64,000 nucleotides of DNA. It comes from Hirundichthys speculiger. Taxonomy: Eukaryota > Chordata > Actinopteri > Beloniformes > Exocoetidae. Positions 25,207 through 35,816 of the stretch are shown one piece after another. The position numbers were made by a program, and so were the translations under genes. Numbering within the stretch: the stretch's first letter is position 1; every line of letters starts with the position of its first letter. The stretch lies in contig JAGFBZ010000261.1 in assembly GCA_018398805.1 (NCBI GenBank), positions 1,178,001-1,242,000 of the forward strand, written 5' to 3'. The notes beneath the pieces are model-generated. The model saw nothing but the letters and a program-made list of their open reading frames with translations. It did not search any database and was not told the origin of the DNA.

Positions 25207-25860
25207 ATCTACATTTTGATCCATACCATTAATCCAAAGGCATGCAAAAGTAGCATTGGGATAAAAAGGTATATGTGAACTATCAAGCAAAGCTTTGTCA
25301 GTTGAAGGAGGCATCATAACTAAAACGACCTTTGGAAGAAATCAAAAACACTCAAAAAAAAAAAAAAAGCAAGTCACAGATGTCAAATGTTGAGTTGTTA
25401 AGTTATACTACTGTTAATTGCTCACTTGAAAAAGCTAAGCTGTTCGCCCAGATTTAAAAACCGTTTGACAGCTGTCTTGACAATCACAGATAATTGATAA
25501 CCTGTGTTTTTTATGATCATTATTTTCAGCTGTAGGGAGACGATGTTGGTGATGTGTTGTTGCTCTGCATGTTGGGGACAGTACCATGTGCTACAGAAAT
25601 GCTCTGCATCTCTATGGTCTTCAAACAATACTGGCTTAAAACTACAGCAGGATATGACAAGCTGAACGTGATCAAGTTATAAAATAGTGAAATAAAAGCT
25701 CACATAACTATTATTCCAGATAAGAACAAAGTGTAGTAAGATGGTCAGTGCAGATTGAAGGGTCAGCACAAGAAAAACAAGTGAAGACGGTGAACTAAGA
25801 GCAAGTGCATTCTAACCTTGTTAATCAAATGTATTGTAAAGTAAAAATTATTTGATTGTG

Positions 25861-26022
25861 CTAAAGGTTGGTTGTTTGTCCACCGAGTGTCATTCGGAAG
25901 TGAGGTTGAGATGAGCTCCATGTTGCTGTTCTTCTCTTGAGCTCTATTTTCTCCAGCAAACATCCTTCTGCAGCATCAGCTGACTCTCTCCACTCCACCC
26001 TAGTCTGTTTATCTCCTATCCC
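25861..26022 (-). CDS. Receptor cytoplasmic-tail exon
   Basis: Entered through GGCCACAG in phase 0, it reads GIGDKQTRVEWRESADAAEG and ends QTTNL then TAG, 53 residues. It is charged and has no tyrosine, so no ITAM or ITIM motif. The alternative acceptor CTCTCCAG eight bases upstream would be out of phase. Confidence 0.5.
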   Translation of the reverse strand, partial: GIGDKQTRVEWRESADAAEGCLLEKIELKRRTATWSSSQPHFRMTLGGQTTNL

Positions 26023-29000
26023 CTGTGGCCCTGGAGAGACATGACAACAGTCAGATCAACCTGCTGCATCCCTCCTCAGTTTGTTAAACACAGCCTGGCT
26101 GCTTCACTCACAACAACAAAAATGTGTACGGTACCTTGCAGCAGAAATGAAGAGCAGCTATCAGCAAGAGCAGAGTCAGCAGCAGGATGACAGCTCTGAT
26201 GAAAAGAACGACTGGATCTGTTGGAGTCCTAGGATCTGATCAGACACATTTACAGTTATTGCATGAGTGTAATGAATCAAATACTGCAGCGTGGAGCTGG
26301 CTCTTCTGTTGTACAGATTACAGATTAAGCCCTAATATAATAATGGTTTTAAAAAGTAAAACTGAAATTACTAAAGTGAGATATTTATATGTGGACATAG
26401 ATGTGTTTCACAACCTGACATTCGGACATTACAGGAAAACAATAATGACTCCACTACATATTTTAAGATTTATTGATACAATATTAAATTAGATAAAACA
26501 CGGCACCTTCATCTGTGAGCACTGTTTTATATAAGAGTAAGTTGCATTAAGACATTTGTCACCAAACCCAATCTCTAATGCAGGTGGGCCGTGAGAGGTC
26601 ATTAAGAATAAACAAATACATTTTAAATCCTCAATCTAAAAAAAAAAAATGATAAAATAAAAAAAATAAATTAAAGTTACTGTTTACTGTAAAGTATTTA
26701 TGACCTAAAAAATATTTGAAAAATATTTAGAGGTAATAAAACAAACCAGTTGAGTGTTATTCTACTGTCATCTTAACTTAAGATAACAAGTGTCCCTGTA
26801 TTTGTTGACCTCTTACACTGATATCAGAATGTAGCTTCTAGTCTTGTATGTTGATCACAGTTATGGTTATAGGTTTGGGTGTGAGAGATTGTTCACATTT
26901 CAAATTTTCCGTGGTATTCTGAAGTTTGGGAATGGCTGCTCTAATGTATAGAATATTTGAAAAGGATAAACCAAAATATTGTGGAAACAGAAAAATGCCC
27001 AGCTCTTTTTGACCCAAAGATTCAGTATGTTATAGGATCCCATTGTGCATGAGGCTGTGATGTTCTGGTGAGTCATTAAAGCATAACTGATGATTTTTGG
27101 TCATTTTTCCATATTTTTCATTGAGTCAACAAATTTCATAGAACAAAAAACTATGAAATGATCCAAATGTACATAAATCAAAGCTTTGACCTTTCTCTCC
27201 TGATCCACAAACATTCCTCTTTAACATAGATAAACGAATTAATACTTCATTTAAAATATTCATATCGTTCTATTACATTATTGAAAAAAATTAATAAACT
27301 TTCCGAAAGTGGCAAATACAGCCACTGCGACAGTTCTATGTTTCTATGTTTCTTACCTGAAACAGTGAGTGGAAGCGGGCAGCTGGTAGAGGAGAAGTTA
27401 TAATGGAAAATGTACAGTTGATAAACGCAGCTGTAGTTTCCTTGGTGAATGAGCTCCGCAGAAGGATACAAGAAGTGGGCAGAATGATTAACAGCTGGCT
27501 GGGTGTAGTTGAATGTTGTACTGGACGAGGTGAAAATGAGCTGGAAGGAACCCCCTGGGTACTGAGGCTGTATAGAGCAACTGACTGCAGCTCGACATGC
27601 AGAGGAGAATTTTTATTATGCCTGGTGCATCCATTGCATATGAAAATAATTAACATTAAACCATGAAACTTCCTGCATCCACCTCTGCAGCGGTTCATCC
27701 TATTTCATCTTTGAGAAACACAAACTTTATTTTGAAAGAAAAGCTTCACATTCGACATGGAATCAAAATTTATTTCCCAATAATGTGTCTGGTTTAAATA
27801 AAAACTTGCATCAGCTTTTTTTTTGTTGTTGTTGTTCATGAAAACATAGTCAATTGCTGTTGCGAAATCATGAGATTTATTGTCTCTTAAGTCTAAACTG
27901 TTTAAACAGTTGCTAGTCATTTTATATAGGATATTTAAAACATCTGTTCCATAAAAGCACACTTAAGGTGATTTACATTTGATTAAAAACCCTAAAGGTA
28001 AAGACTTTCTTGATAATGTCAGTCAATTCTTTGACCCCCCCCAGCACAGCTGACTTGTTTTAGTCAATCAACTAGTTGTCTTCACTAAAGGTCTAAACCA
28101 GTTCTGTTGATTGAATGAAACAAGTCAGCTGTGTTGCTGCATGGTTGGAACAAAGACCTGCAGCCACACGGCCCTTTCACGGATGAGTTTGACACCCCTG
28201 CTATAGAATTTATATATATATATATATATATATATCAGCCACAAAGTATAAATCATCCCTTTAGTCATGAACTGAAATGTAGCAATATTGTACTAGATTG
28301 AAATATATCACACTCAAAAGATTCTCACTTTTGGTATACAGTGAAATACAAAAACATAATGAACGTGAATCCATCCCCAGGCAAAAAAAAATAAAAATAT
28401 ACTAAAAAAAAATCGGAAATCATTGTTTATGGAGGATACTCATTCAACTGTTTTATTTTGAAAGAACAAGCATGTTCTCACAGAAGTGCCCCCTGTAGGC
28501 TGGTTGAATTGTGCTTGAAGACTTGAATGATGTATGGCAGCACAGGGTAGAGACGCATCATCTACAGTTTTATCCATACCATTAATCCAAAGGCATGCAA
28601 AAGTAGCATTGGGATAAAAAGGTATATGTGAACTATCAAGCAAAGCTTTGTCAGTTGAAGGAGGCATCATAACTAAAACGACCTTTGGAAGAAATCAAAA
28701 ACACTCAAAAAAAAAAAAAAAGCAAGTCACAGATGTCAAATGTTGAGTTGTTAAGTTATACTACTGTTAATTGCTCACTTGAAAAAGCTAAGCTGTTCGC
28801 CCAGATTTAAAAACCGTTTGACAGCTGTCTTGACAATCACAGATAATTGATAACCTGTGTTTTTTATGATCATTATTTTCAGCTGTAGGGAGACGATGTT
28901 GGTGATGTGTTGTTGCTCTGCATGTTGGGGACAGTACCGTGTGTTACAGAAATGCTCTGCATCTCTATGGTCTTCAAACAATACTGGCTTAAAACTACAG

Positions 29001-32000
29001 CAGGATATGACAAGCTGAACGTGATCAAGTTATAAAATAGTGAAATAAAAGCTCACATAACTATTATTCCAGATAAGAACAAAGTGTAGTAAGATGGTCA
29101 GTGCAGATTGAAGGGTCAGCACAAGAAAAACAAGTGAAGACGGTGAACTAAGAGCAAGTGTCACTGTATTTGTTGACCTCTTACACTGATATCAGAATGT
29201 AGCTTCTAGTCTTGTATGTTGATCACAGTTATGATTATAGGTTTGGGTGGGTTGCAGAGATTGTTCACATTTCAAATTGGGCCGTGGTATTCTGAAGTTT
29301 GGGAATGGCTGCTCTAATGTATAGAATATTTGAAAAGGATAAACCAAAATATTGTGGAAACAGAAAAATGCCCAGCTGTTTTTGACCCAAAGATTCAGTA
29401 TGTTATAGGATCCCATTGTGCATGAGGCTGTGATGTTCTGGTGAGTCATTAAAGCATAACTGATGATTTTTGGTCATTTTTCCATATTTTTCATTGAGTC
29501 AACAAATTTCATAGAGTAAAAAACTATGAAATGATCCAAATGTACATAAATCAAAGCTTTGACCTTTCTCTCCTGATCCACAAACATTCCTCTTTAACAT
29601 AGATAAACGAATTAATACTTCATTTAAAATATTCATATTGTTCTATTACATTATTGAAAAAAATTAATAATCTTTCCGAAAGTGGCAAATACAGCCACTG
29701 CGACAGTTCTGTGTTTCATCTTACCTGAAATAGTGAGTGGAAGCGGGCAGCTGGTAGAGGAGAAGTTATAATGGAAAATGTACAGTTGATAAACGCAGCT
29801 GTAGTTTCCTTGGTGAATGAGCTCCGCAGAAGGATACAAGAAGTGGGCAGAATGATTAACAGCTGGCTGGGTGTAGTTGAATGTTGTACTGGACGAGGTG
29901 AAAATGAGCTGGAAGGAACCCCCTGGGTACTGAGGCTGTATAGAGCAACTGATGGTGAAGCTGGAGCCCCAGAGCACCCGATTGCCCTCCTTGGGTCCTG
30001 CGGAGACTTCGTCAGTGGAGAGGACGGAGATATTCGGCTGAACCAGCAGATCTGTAAACATGGATGTAATGTAAAGTCAGTTCATCAAACCAGCTTCTGT
30101 GAGTGAAGAAATGTCTAGGGCAGTGATTCCCAAAGTGTGGGCCGCAGCCCCCTGGTGGGCCGTTGTAGTACTGCAGGTGGGCCGTGAGCGGTCATTAAAA
30201 ATAAACAAATATGTTTTAAATCCTCGATTTTTTGAAATATGTTTTTAATTACTGTGAAATATTTAATACATGATTTGAAAATATTTAGAAATAATAAAAC
30301 AAACCAACAGTGTTATTCTACTGTCATCTTAATATGACAAGTGTCACCTTATTTGTTGACCTCTTACATTAGTATTGAAATGTAACTTTTAATCTTGTAT
30401 GTTGATCACAATTGTGATTAAAGGTTTGAGTGGGCTGCAAAGATTTTTTTACATTTCAAATTGGGCCTTGATATTCTGAAGTTTGAGAATGGCTGGTCTA
30501 GGGTTTGACCAAAAACTCAGCAGAACGATGACAGACTGAAAACACAAAGACAAAAACCACCTCGTAAGGCCTCCCAAAACCCAAACATAGAGACAGCAGA
30601 TGAGGCCACTAAGGTGAAAAATCAACACATTGGAAAAAATCCTGTTAAGAATAATGTCACTGGTGAGCTTACTTGAGCAGGTTAGATCCATGATTTGGGA
30701 AATGAGATTCAGGTGTTACGCACTCCCTCAGACCAGATCCAGACTGAAGACAGTTCGATCTGACCCTCCACACAGGAATGTCTTTGGCCTCACTTCTCCT
30801 TCCTACAGAAACCAAAACTCCACAGCCCACATATCCACAGAAAGCCTCTGCATCTTTCTTGCTCCAGCCATACACATCCACTGGTCTCCAGTCTTTTGCT
30901 TTTACCTCCAGCGTACCTGCACAACGACTTGCTTCTCCTACCAATCTGACTGGTTCTGGACAAAAACCACACAATTATCAGTGGAGAAGTGAGTTTGAAC
31001 AGAAATGAACCAGAATTGCTGCTCCTCTTTTACCTGAGCAGGTGAGTCCAATAGGTTGGCCAGTTGAGCAGTTGTCCTGAGTCAATCCTGAACCCCCACA
31101 TTCCTGGAGAGCAGATTCATGACCTTCACAATGGAAGTCTTTGGCCCACATGGAAGTTCCCACTTTTCTATAGAGCATCCCCTTGATGGATAAAGGAGCA
31201 CCACAGCCAAGCTCCCTGCAGGCCACCTCTGCATCCTGTTGGTCAAAGTCAGACTCACACACTGATGACCACTGGGAGTTAGACTGGTTAGTCTTCACCT
31301 CCAGTCTGCCTGAACACTGACTGGTCCCGTTCAGGAGCCTGACAAAGTCTGCAGAGACGACAGAAGAAATGGAGAGATTAAAGACAGCAGATCCCAAATG
31401 AAAAAAAAGCATTTTAAAAAATGCATACTCAGTATGCATAGTTTATAAGCATTTTAGAACACAGATTAAAACTATTCAAGTGCTGCATATGTGTTTAATA
31501 TAGTGTTACAGCTGTGATATGCTTCTATTGTTTATCATTTATTTATTTTTCCAATGTGCTTCCCGGTAGCTTGCTTTGATTTGACTCCTCTCTTGGAGCC
31601 TACTTATGACATGACGGGCAAAACTCTTTAAAATGTTTTCTTTAATGTACATTTACAAAGAGAAGACTTTGAATCATGATGTTTGTGACAACCCACTATA
31701 AATTATGCCATAAAATGTAATGATGGGCTTACCTCGGCAGGTGAGAGCAATGACGCTCAAAGAGAGCCATGGTAAAACACACTCCCTCAGAGCAGATCCA
31801 GACCGAAGACAGTCTGATACGATAGCCCACACAGATGTTACTGGGGACTCCCTTCTCTCTACAGACACAGCAGAGCCACAGTCCAGATGTTCACAGATAA
31901 CAGCTGCTTCCTTCAGGATCAGTTTATAGCCATTAGAAAACACTGGTCTCCAGTCTTCTGCTTTCACTTCCAAGGTTCCAGCGCAGCGACCGGTTCCTCC

Positions 32001-33732
32001 CACCAACCTGACTGGCTCTGAAAAAAAAAACCACAACATCATTAGAAGAAAAACGTGCATAAGGGGAGAAATGAACCAAAGGTAAAGCTCCTCTTTTACC
32101 TGAACAGGTGAGTTCAACAGTTTTATCAGATGAGCAGGTGTCTTGACGTGATCCTGAACTTCCACATTCCTGGAGAGCAGATTCATGACCTTCACAATGG
32201 AAGTCTTTGGCCCACATGGAAGTTCCCACTTTTCTATAGAGCATCCCCTTGATGGATAAAGGAGCACCACAGCCAAGCTCCCTACAGACCACCCCTGCAT
32301 CCCGTTGGTCAAAGTCAGACTCACACACTGATGACCACTGGGAGTTAGACTGGTTAGTCTTCACCTCCAGTCTGCCTGAACACTGACTGGTCCCGTTCAG
32401 GAGCCTGACAGAGTCTGCAAAGATAAAAGACATCAAAAATGCAAAATAAAGACAGCAAAAACCAAAGCCTTCTTAATTATGTCACTTTAGTCTAACTGAG
32501 TTGCTTCCTCGTATTATAGGTTTATGGTAAGAAAGAAACACGGGGATGCACTAAAATTGCCAAACGAGAAGTCATTTGTTCCTTAATCCAAGGTAATGTC
32601 AAACTGTGCACAGCGTGTGGAAGCGCTGGATTCATACATCACACCTCTTGATGAAAGACTCCCTCCTAAAATTGACTTCTAATTCTTTGATCTCAGCTCT
32701 CACACCCTTATTTTCTCTTCGCTAAAGTCCTTAAAGGTGGGGTAGGTGTTGTTTTTTTGCAACACTTTTTACAATATTGCCTGAAAACCTTTTTCACATT
32801 CTCATTGCACCCACTGAAATAAGATGTTTGCAAACAAAACTAAACATTTTGGTCCAGTCTAGAGGGTAAAATCAGAGGAAAAACTCTGACCAATCAAAAT
32901 AGTGATCATCACTTTTTTGATTGGCGTCCATCAAATATCAATACACTCCCAGCCACCCCTCCCTCCCCCCCTGTGGTTCATGTAGTTGTGAATCATGTGA
33001 AGGCGTGGTTTCGAGGGGTGGGCTGAAGAGGAGGAGGTGGAGCCTTTGGGAGGAGGGAGGGAGTGTATATTTTCAAAATCTCACTTGAGTTGGATTGCTG
33101 GAACCGTTTTTCAAACAACACCTACACCAACTTTAATGTGATTTGGAAGTATATGAATACCCTCCATAATAGTGGAGGGTGAAGTATAAATTGAGTTAAC
33201 AAGGAATAAACACTGGAGAGCTAAAAGGGTGCAAAAGGAATGATATGCCTTTTAAATTATATGGAAATACGACTGTGGAAAAAGCTTACCTAAGCAGGTG
33301 AGGTATATAAGTACATTGGAGAGATGCGGTGTTGCACACTTCCTGAAAGCAGATTTAGACCTAAAACAGACAGATTTAATCTTCCACATAGGTCTTTGAA
33401 CGGATTCCTTTCTTTCTTTGATGGAAACAATGGAGCCACAGTTGAGATATGCACAGGCAACAGCTGCATTCTTCAGGGTCCGCACATGGTTAGCAATAAA
33501 CACTGCTCTCCAGTCCTCCTGATGTTTGATTTCCAGTATACCTGCACAGGGTCTGTCTCCTCCCACCAGCCTGACCTCTGCAGGCTCTGAAGAAAGACCA
33601 GATACTCATAAAAGAAATGAAATTACTTCTAAACATGTGGAAACCTAAAACATATTATACTGCTTGATTCTCAAACCTTATTCTAATTTGTCTATATACC
33701 TGTTAGATTGTTTGTTTCTTCAGCCAGGGCTC
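25861..33732 (-). CDS. SRCR/Ig transmembrane receptor, multi-exon (CD163/WC1-like)
   Basis: Minus-strand exons in transcript order: possible linker 33732-33700; SRCR exons 33586-33290, 32414-32100, 32017-31733, 31348-31034 and 30955-30673; Ig-like 30051-29725; transmembrane 26235-26135; tail 26022-25861, ending TAG. All extracellular exons are phase 1-1, the usual rule for SRCR and Ig modules. The likely role is a cell-surface pattern-recognition or lymphocyte/macrophage receptor, by analogy to CD163, WC1 and DMBT1 relatives. The ligand is unknown. No signal-peptide exon was found, so the 5' end is incomplete. The fifth SRCR exon carries a 1-nt shift; skipping it keeps phase. The long intron before the transmembrane exon results from the tandem duplication. 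The short 33-nt linker exon is weakly supported. Confidence 0.7.
26135..26235 (-). CDS. Receptor transmembrane exon
   Basis: After CTGATCAG the exon reads DPRTPTDPVVLFIRAVILLL, then TLLLLIAALHFCCK, a clear single membrane span of about 21 hydrophobic residues ending in Cys-Cys-Lys (a possible palmitoylation site). It enters in phase 1 as the Ig exon requires and leaves in phase 0 at AAG before GTACC. Confidence 0.7.
26581..26938. mobile_element. hAT-type MITE in unit A, 5'-shortened
   Basis: Flanked by perfect 8-bp copies of CTCTAATG (26573-26580 and 26939-26946). It lacks the first 50 or so bases present in the copy at 30121-30495. Its middle is the breakpoint of the unit B deletion, and only its right part survives in unit B (29161-29327). 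Confidence 0.85.
27357..27584 (-). pseudogene. Truncated Ig-like exon left by the duplication
   Basis: It encodes the C-terminal two thirds of the same Ig domain as 29725-30051 (YPGGSFQLIF, HQGNYSCVYQLYIF, CPLPLTVSG) with an intact donor. Its 5' part is cut at the unit junction, so there is no acceptor and no first cysteine strand. It is unlikely to be spliced in. Confidence 0.85.
27585..29952. repeat. Tandem segmental duplication, unit B
   Basis: A direct copy of unit A, shorter (2368 bp) because it lacks a 985-bp segment matching 25808-26792 and the MITE at 24981-25206. It ends inside the intact Ig exon. Since the missing part includes the transmembrane and tail exons, unit B now acts as intron. 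Confidence 0.9.
29725..30051 (-). CDS. Receptor Ig-like domain exon
   Basis: A 109-residue Ig-like domain after CATGTTTACAG. Cysteines are in FTISCSIQP and NYSCVYQL, the Y-x-C context marking strand F. Potential N-glycosylation sites are NYT, NHS, NYS and NFS. Phase 1-1. A related Ig module follows SRCR domains in some fish receptors. Confidence 0.78.
30121..30495. mobile_element. hAT-type MITE, full copy
   Basis: A perfect 8-bp target duplication GTCTAGGG (30113-30120 and 30496-30503) flanks a 375-bp element. Its ends are CAGTGATTCCCAAAGTGTGG and, inverted, CAGCCATTCTCAAACTTCAG. It lies in the intron between the fifth SRCR exon and the Ig exon. Confidence 0.92.
30673..30955 (-). pseudogene. 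SRCR exon 5, frameshifted near its end
   Basis: Reads EPVRLVGEASRCAGTLEVKA on to LRECVTPESHFPN with a six-cysteine SRCR pattern. The frame then misses the last conserved LTC, which appears one frame over (MDLTCS). The exon is 283 nt, not a multiple of three, while its sister exon 31733-32017 is 285. Splice sites remain (TTTTTGTCCAG; TCAA before GTAAGC). Confidence 0.65.
31034..31348 (-). CDS. SRCR domain exon 4, eight cysteines
   Basis: 105 residues from DFVRLLNGTSQCSGRLEV to GLTCS. The eight cysteines (SQC, SVC, VAC, LGC, FHC, QEC, DNC, LTC) fit a group B SRCR. Phase 1-1, GT-AG borders. Nearly identical to exon 32100-32414. Confidence 0.85.
31733..32017 (-). CDS. SRCR domain exon 3, six cysteines
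   Basis: 95 residues, EPVRLVGGTGRCAGTLEVKA to VIALTCR. Six cysteines (GRC, VIC, LDC, SDC, REC, LTC), lacking the pair C2-C7 seen in the eight-cysteine exons. The most similar exon is 30673-30955. Confidence 0.83.
32100..32414 (-). CDS. SRCR domain exon 2, eight cysteines
   Basis: 105 residues, DSVRLLNGTSQCSGRLEV to VELTCS, same length and cysteine order as exon 31034-31348. The borders are TTATCTTTGCAG and TCAG before GTAAAAG. Confidence 0.85.
32735..33132. mobile_element. TTAA-flanked MITE, 398 bp
   Basis: TTAA at 32731-32734 and 33133-33136 flank inverted ends AGGTGGGGTAGGTGTTG and AGTTGGTGTAGGTGTTG. TTAA targets point to piggyBac or Kolobok-like transposition. It sits in the intron between SRCR exons 1 and 2. 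No coding capacity. Confidence 0.8.
33290..33586 (-). CDS. SRCR domain exon 1, six cysteines
   Basis: 99 residues from EPAEVRLVGGDRPCAGILEI to LIYLTCL. Six cysteines, with KHQEDWRAVF at the usual SRCR position. Phase 1-1 between TTTCTTCAG and TTAG before GTAAGC. Confidence 0.82.
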
Positions 33733-34154
33733 CTGAGGAGAAAACAACAGAATAACCATTATCAAGATGGCCTTTGATTGGAGTTCATGATCCCAAAGAT
33801 TGATATTTGTTTTTATAAAACACTTCTTCTCAACTTAGAAGCATCTCAGTGAACTTACTCAGTTCCATCCTCTTACTGCGGAACACACTTACAAAACTGG
33901 TTAATGTAATAGATAATCTAATTAAATTTATTTTTTAAATAACCTTTCTATATAATTTGATTCAAAAACAGACTTCTGTCTTCAAGTAAACTGAGGCTGA
34001 TGCAAACACAGAGGGTTTTTGAGAATCTTTCACTATATCTTGCAAAGGTTTGGGCAACACTTGTCAAAATATGTGTTACTTTAAAGAGCTTAAATTAGTA
34101 AAAGGGTGCCTTTATTTCCAAAATGCATAAAGTTGAACATGATTTTAACATTAT

Positions 34155-34320
34155 AAGCAAGATTCCATCCATCCATCCATCCATCCATCCGTTATCCATA
34201 CCCGTGCAGTACCTATGCAGGGTCACAAGGATCTGCTGGAGCCTATCCCAGCTCTCTTTGGGTGAAAGAAGGGGGTGCACCCTGGACAGGTCGCCAGTCA
34301 ATCACAGGGTCACATGTATG
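34155..34320 (+). repeat. LINE-tail repeat with (CCAT)n
   Basis: A CCAT run, then GAGCCTATCCCAGCTCTCTT and CACCCTGGACAGGTCGCCAG, the same repeat as at 19240-19530. Confidence 0.7.
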
Positions 34321-34797
34321 GAAACTCCATATCATGAAGCTCTCTGTGAACTGTTGTGGAGCTAATCTGAAGGCCACGTGAACTTTGGAGGCCTGTAGTG
34401 ATTGGCTCTGCAGAAAGTTGGTGACCTCTTCGCACTATGTACTTCAGCATCCGCTGACCCCGCTCCGTCAGTTTACGTGTCCTACCACTTCGTGGCTGAG
34501 TTACTGTCGTTCCCAAACACTTCCCATTTCCTTATAATACAGCTGACAGTTGACTGTGGAATATTTAGGAGCGAGGAAATTTCACAACTGGATTTGTTGC
34601 CCAGGTGACATCCTATCACAGTTCCACGCTGGAATTCACTGAGCTCCTGAGAGCGACCCATTCTTTCACAGAATGTTTGTAGAAACAGTTTGCATGCTGA
34701 GGTGCTTAATTTTATACACCTGTGGCCATGGAAGTGATTGGAACACCTGATTCTGATCAATTTGGATGGGTGGGGAAATACTTTTGGCAATATAGTG
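34310..34797 (-). mobile_element. Tc1-like element, CACTATATTGCC family, 3'-truncated
   Basis: On the minus strand it begins CACTATATTGCCAAAAGTAT and contains the transposase N-terminus: ERMGRSQELSEFQRGTVIGC, IPQSTVSCIIRKW, and, after a frame break, RSGRTRKLTERGQRMLKYIV. The paired helix-turn-helix region is recognisable; the catalytic domain is absent. Confidence 0.85.
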
Positions 34798-34798
34798 T

Positions 34799-34930
<132 letters not shown>

Positions 34931-34940
34931 TCTATGTACA

Positions 34941-35306
34941 CAGTCATGGAAAAAATTATTAAACCACCCTTGTTTTCTTCAGTTTCTTGTTCATTTTAAT
35001 GCCTGGTACAACTAAAGGTATATTTGTTTGGACAAACATAATGATAACCACAAAGATTGCTTATAAAAGTTTTATTTAAGAGCTGATATCTTACCATTTT
35101 CCATGGTTTTCTTGATTATAACCTAAATCACTTAAGTTTTCACATCAATAGCTATGGCGTTGTACTGACAAAAACACTGCTTTTATGCGTGCAGTGTTTT
35201 CTTTTCTGTCTGTTTTAGTCACATGATGACGTTTACTGGTACCAGGTATTAAAATGAACAAGAAAGTGAAGAAAAAATGGTGGTCTAATAATTTTTTCCA
35301 TGACTG
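34941..35306. mobile_element. Nonautonomous Tc1 MITE, CAGTCATGG family
   Basis: Both ends match the element at 2413-4016 (CAGTCATGGAAAAAATTATT), with similar subterminal sequence, but only 366 bp long and with no transposase frame. TA follows the right end. It is an internal-deletion derivative. Confidence 0.9.
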
Positions 35307-35309
<3 letters not shown>

Positions 35310-35367
<58 letters not shown>

Positions 35368-35380
35368 GTGTGTGTGTGTA
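35310..35380. repeat. (TG)n microsatellite
   Basis: About 35 GT units directly right of the MITE. Confidence 0.95.
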
Positions 35381-35816
35381 TGTGCCAAAATCTAGCAAAG
35401 CCTGATATATATACACAATTTAATCTTGCAGCAGGGTGTCAATTTTTTTGTGCAAAAGAGTGAGTGATAGTGAGTGTGTCCTTCACCAGTCCTCTTTGTT
35501 GAATCTAACCTGTTTTATTGACTCCTAAAATCTTAGTTCTGTCAGAGAGGACTAAATCACCGACAACGGAGTACAAAAGAACAGATAAATACACTAAACA
35601 AGAAGACATAAAACAGACAGTGATGGTGTGGTGTGTGTAATATTTGTGGTGTAGTATGTGTGAGTTGTGTGGTGCATATAGATGAATATGTGGTGGTTTC
35701 AGTTGTGATAGTGTTTGTGATAGTGGTTCTGTTTCATTCCCTCCTGACGGCCAGTGGCAGTAAACAAAGTGGATATGTCTTCTCCCACTCTGTGCAGGTC
35801 GAGATTTTATGTAAAC

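Larger units (their letters stand above)
23900..27584. repeat. Tandem segmental duplication, unit A
   Basis: A 3685-bp unit starting CTGCAGCTCGACATGCAGAG and ending inside the Ig-like exon of the receptor gene at GAGCAACTGA. It is repeated directly by unit B. Unit A holds the receptor's transmembrane and tail exons and two hAT-type MITEs. Its left edge abuts the 3' flank of ZNF locus 4. Confidence 0.9.
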
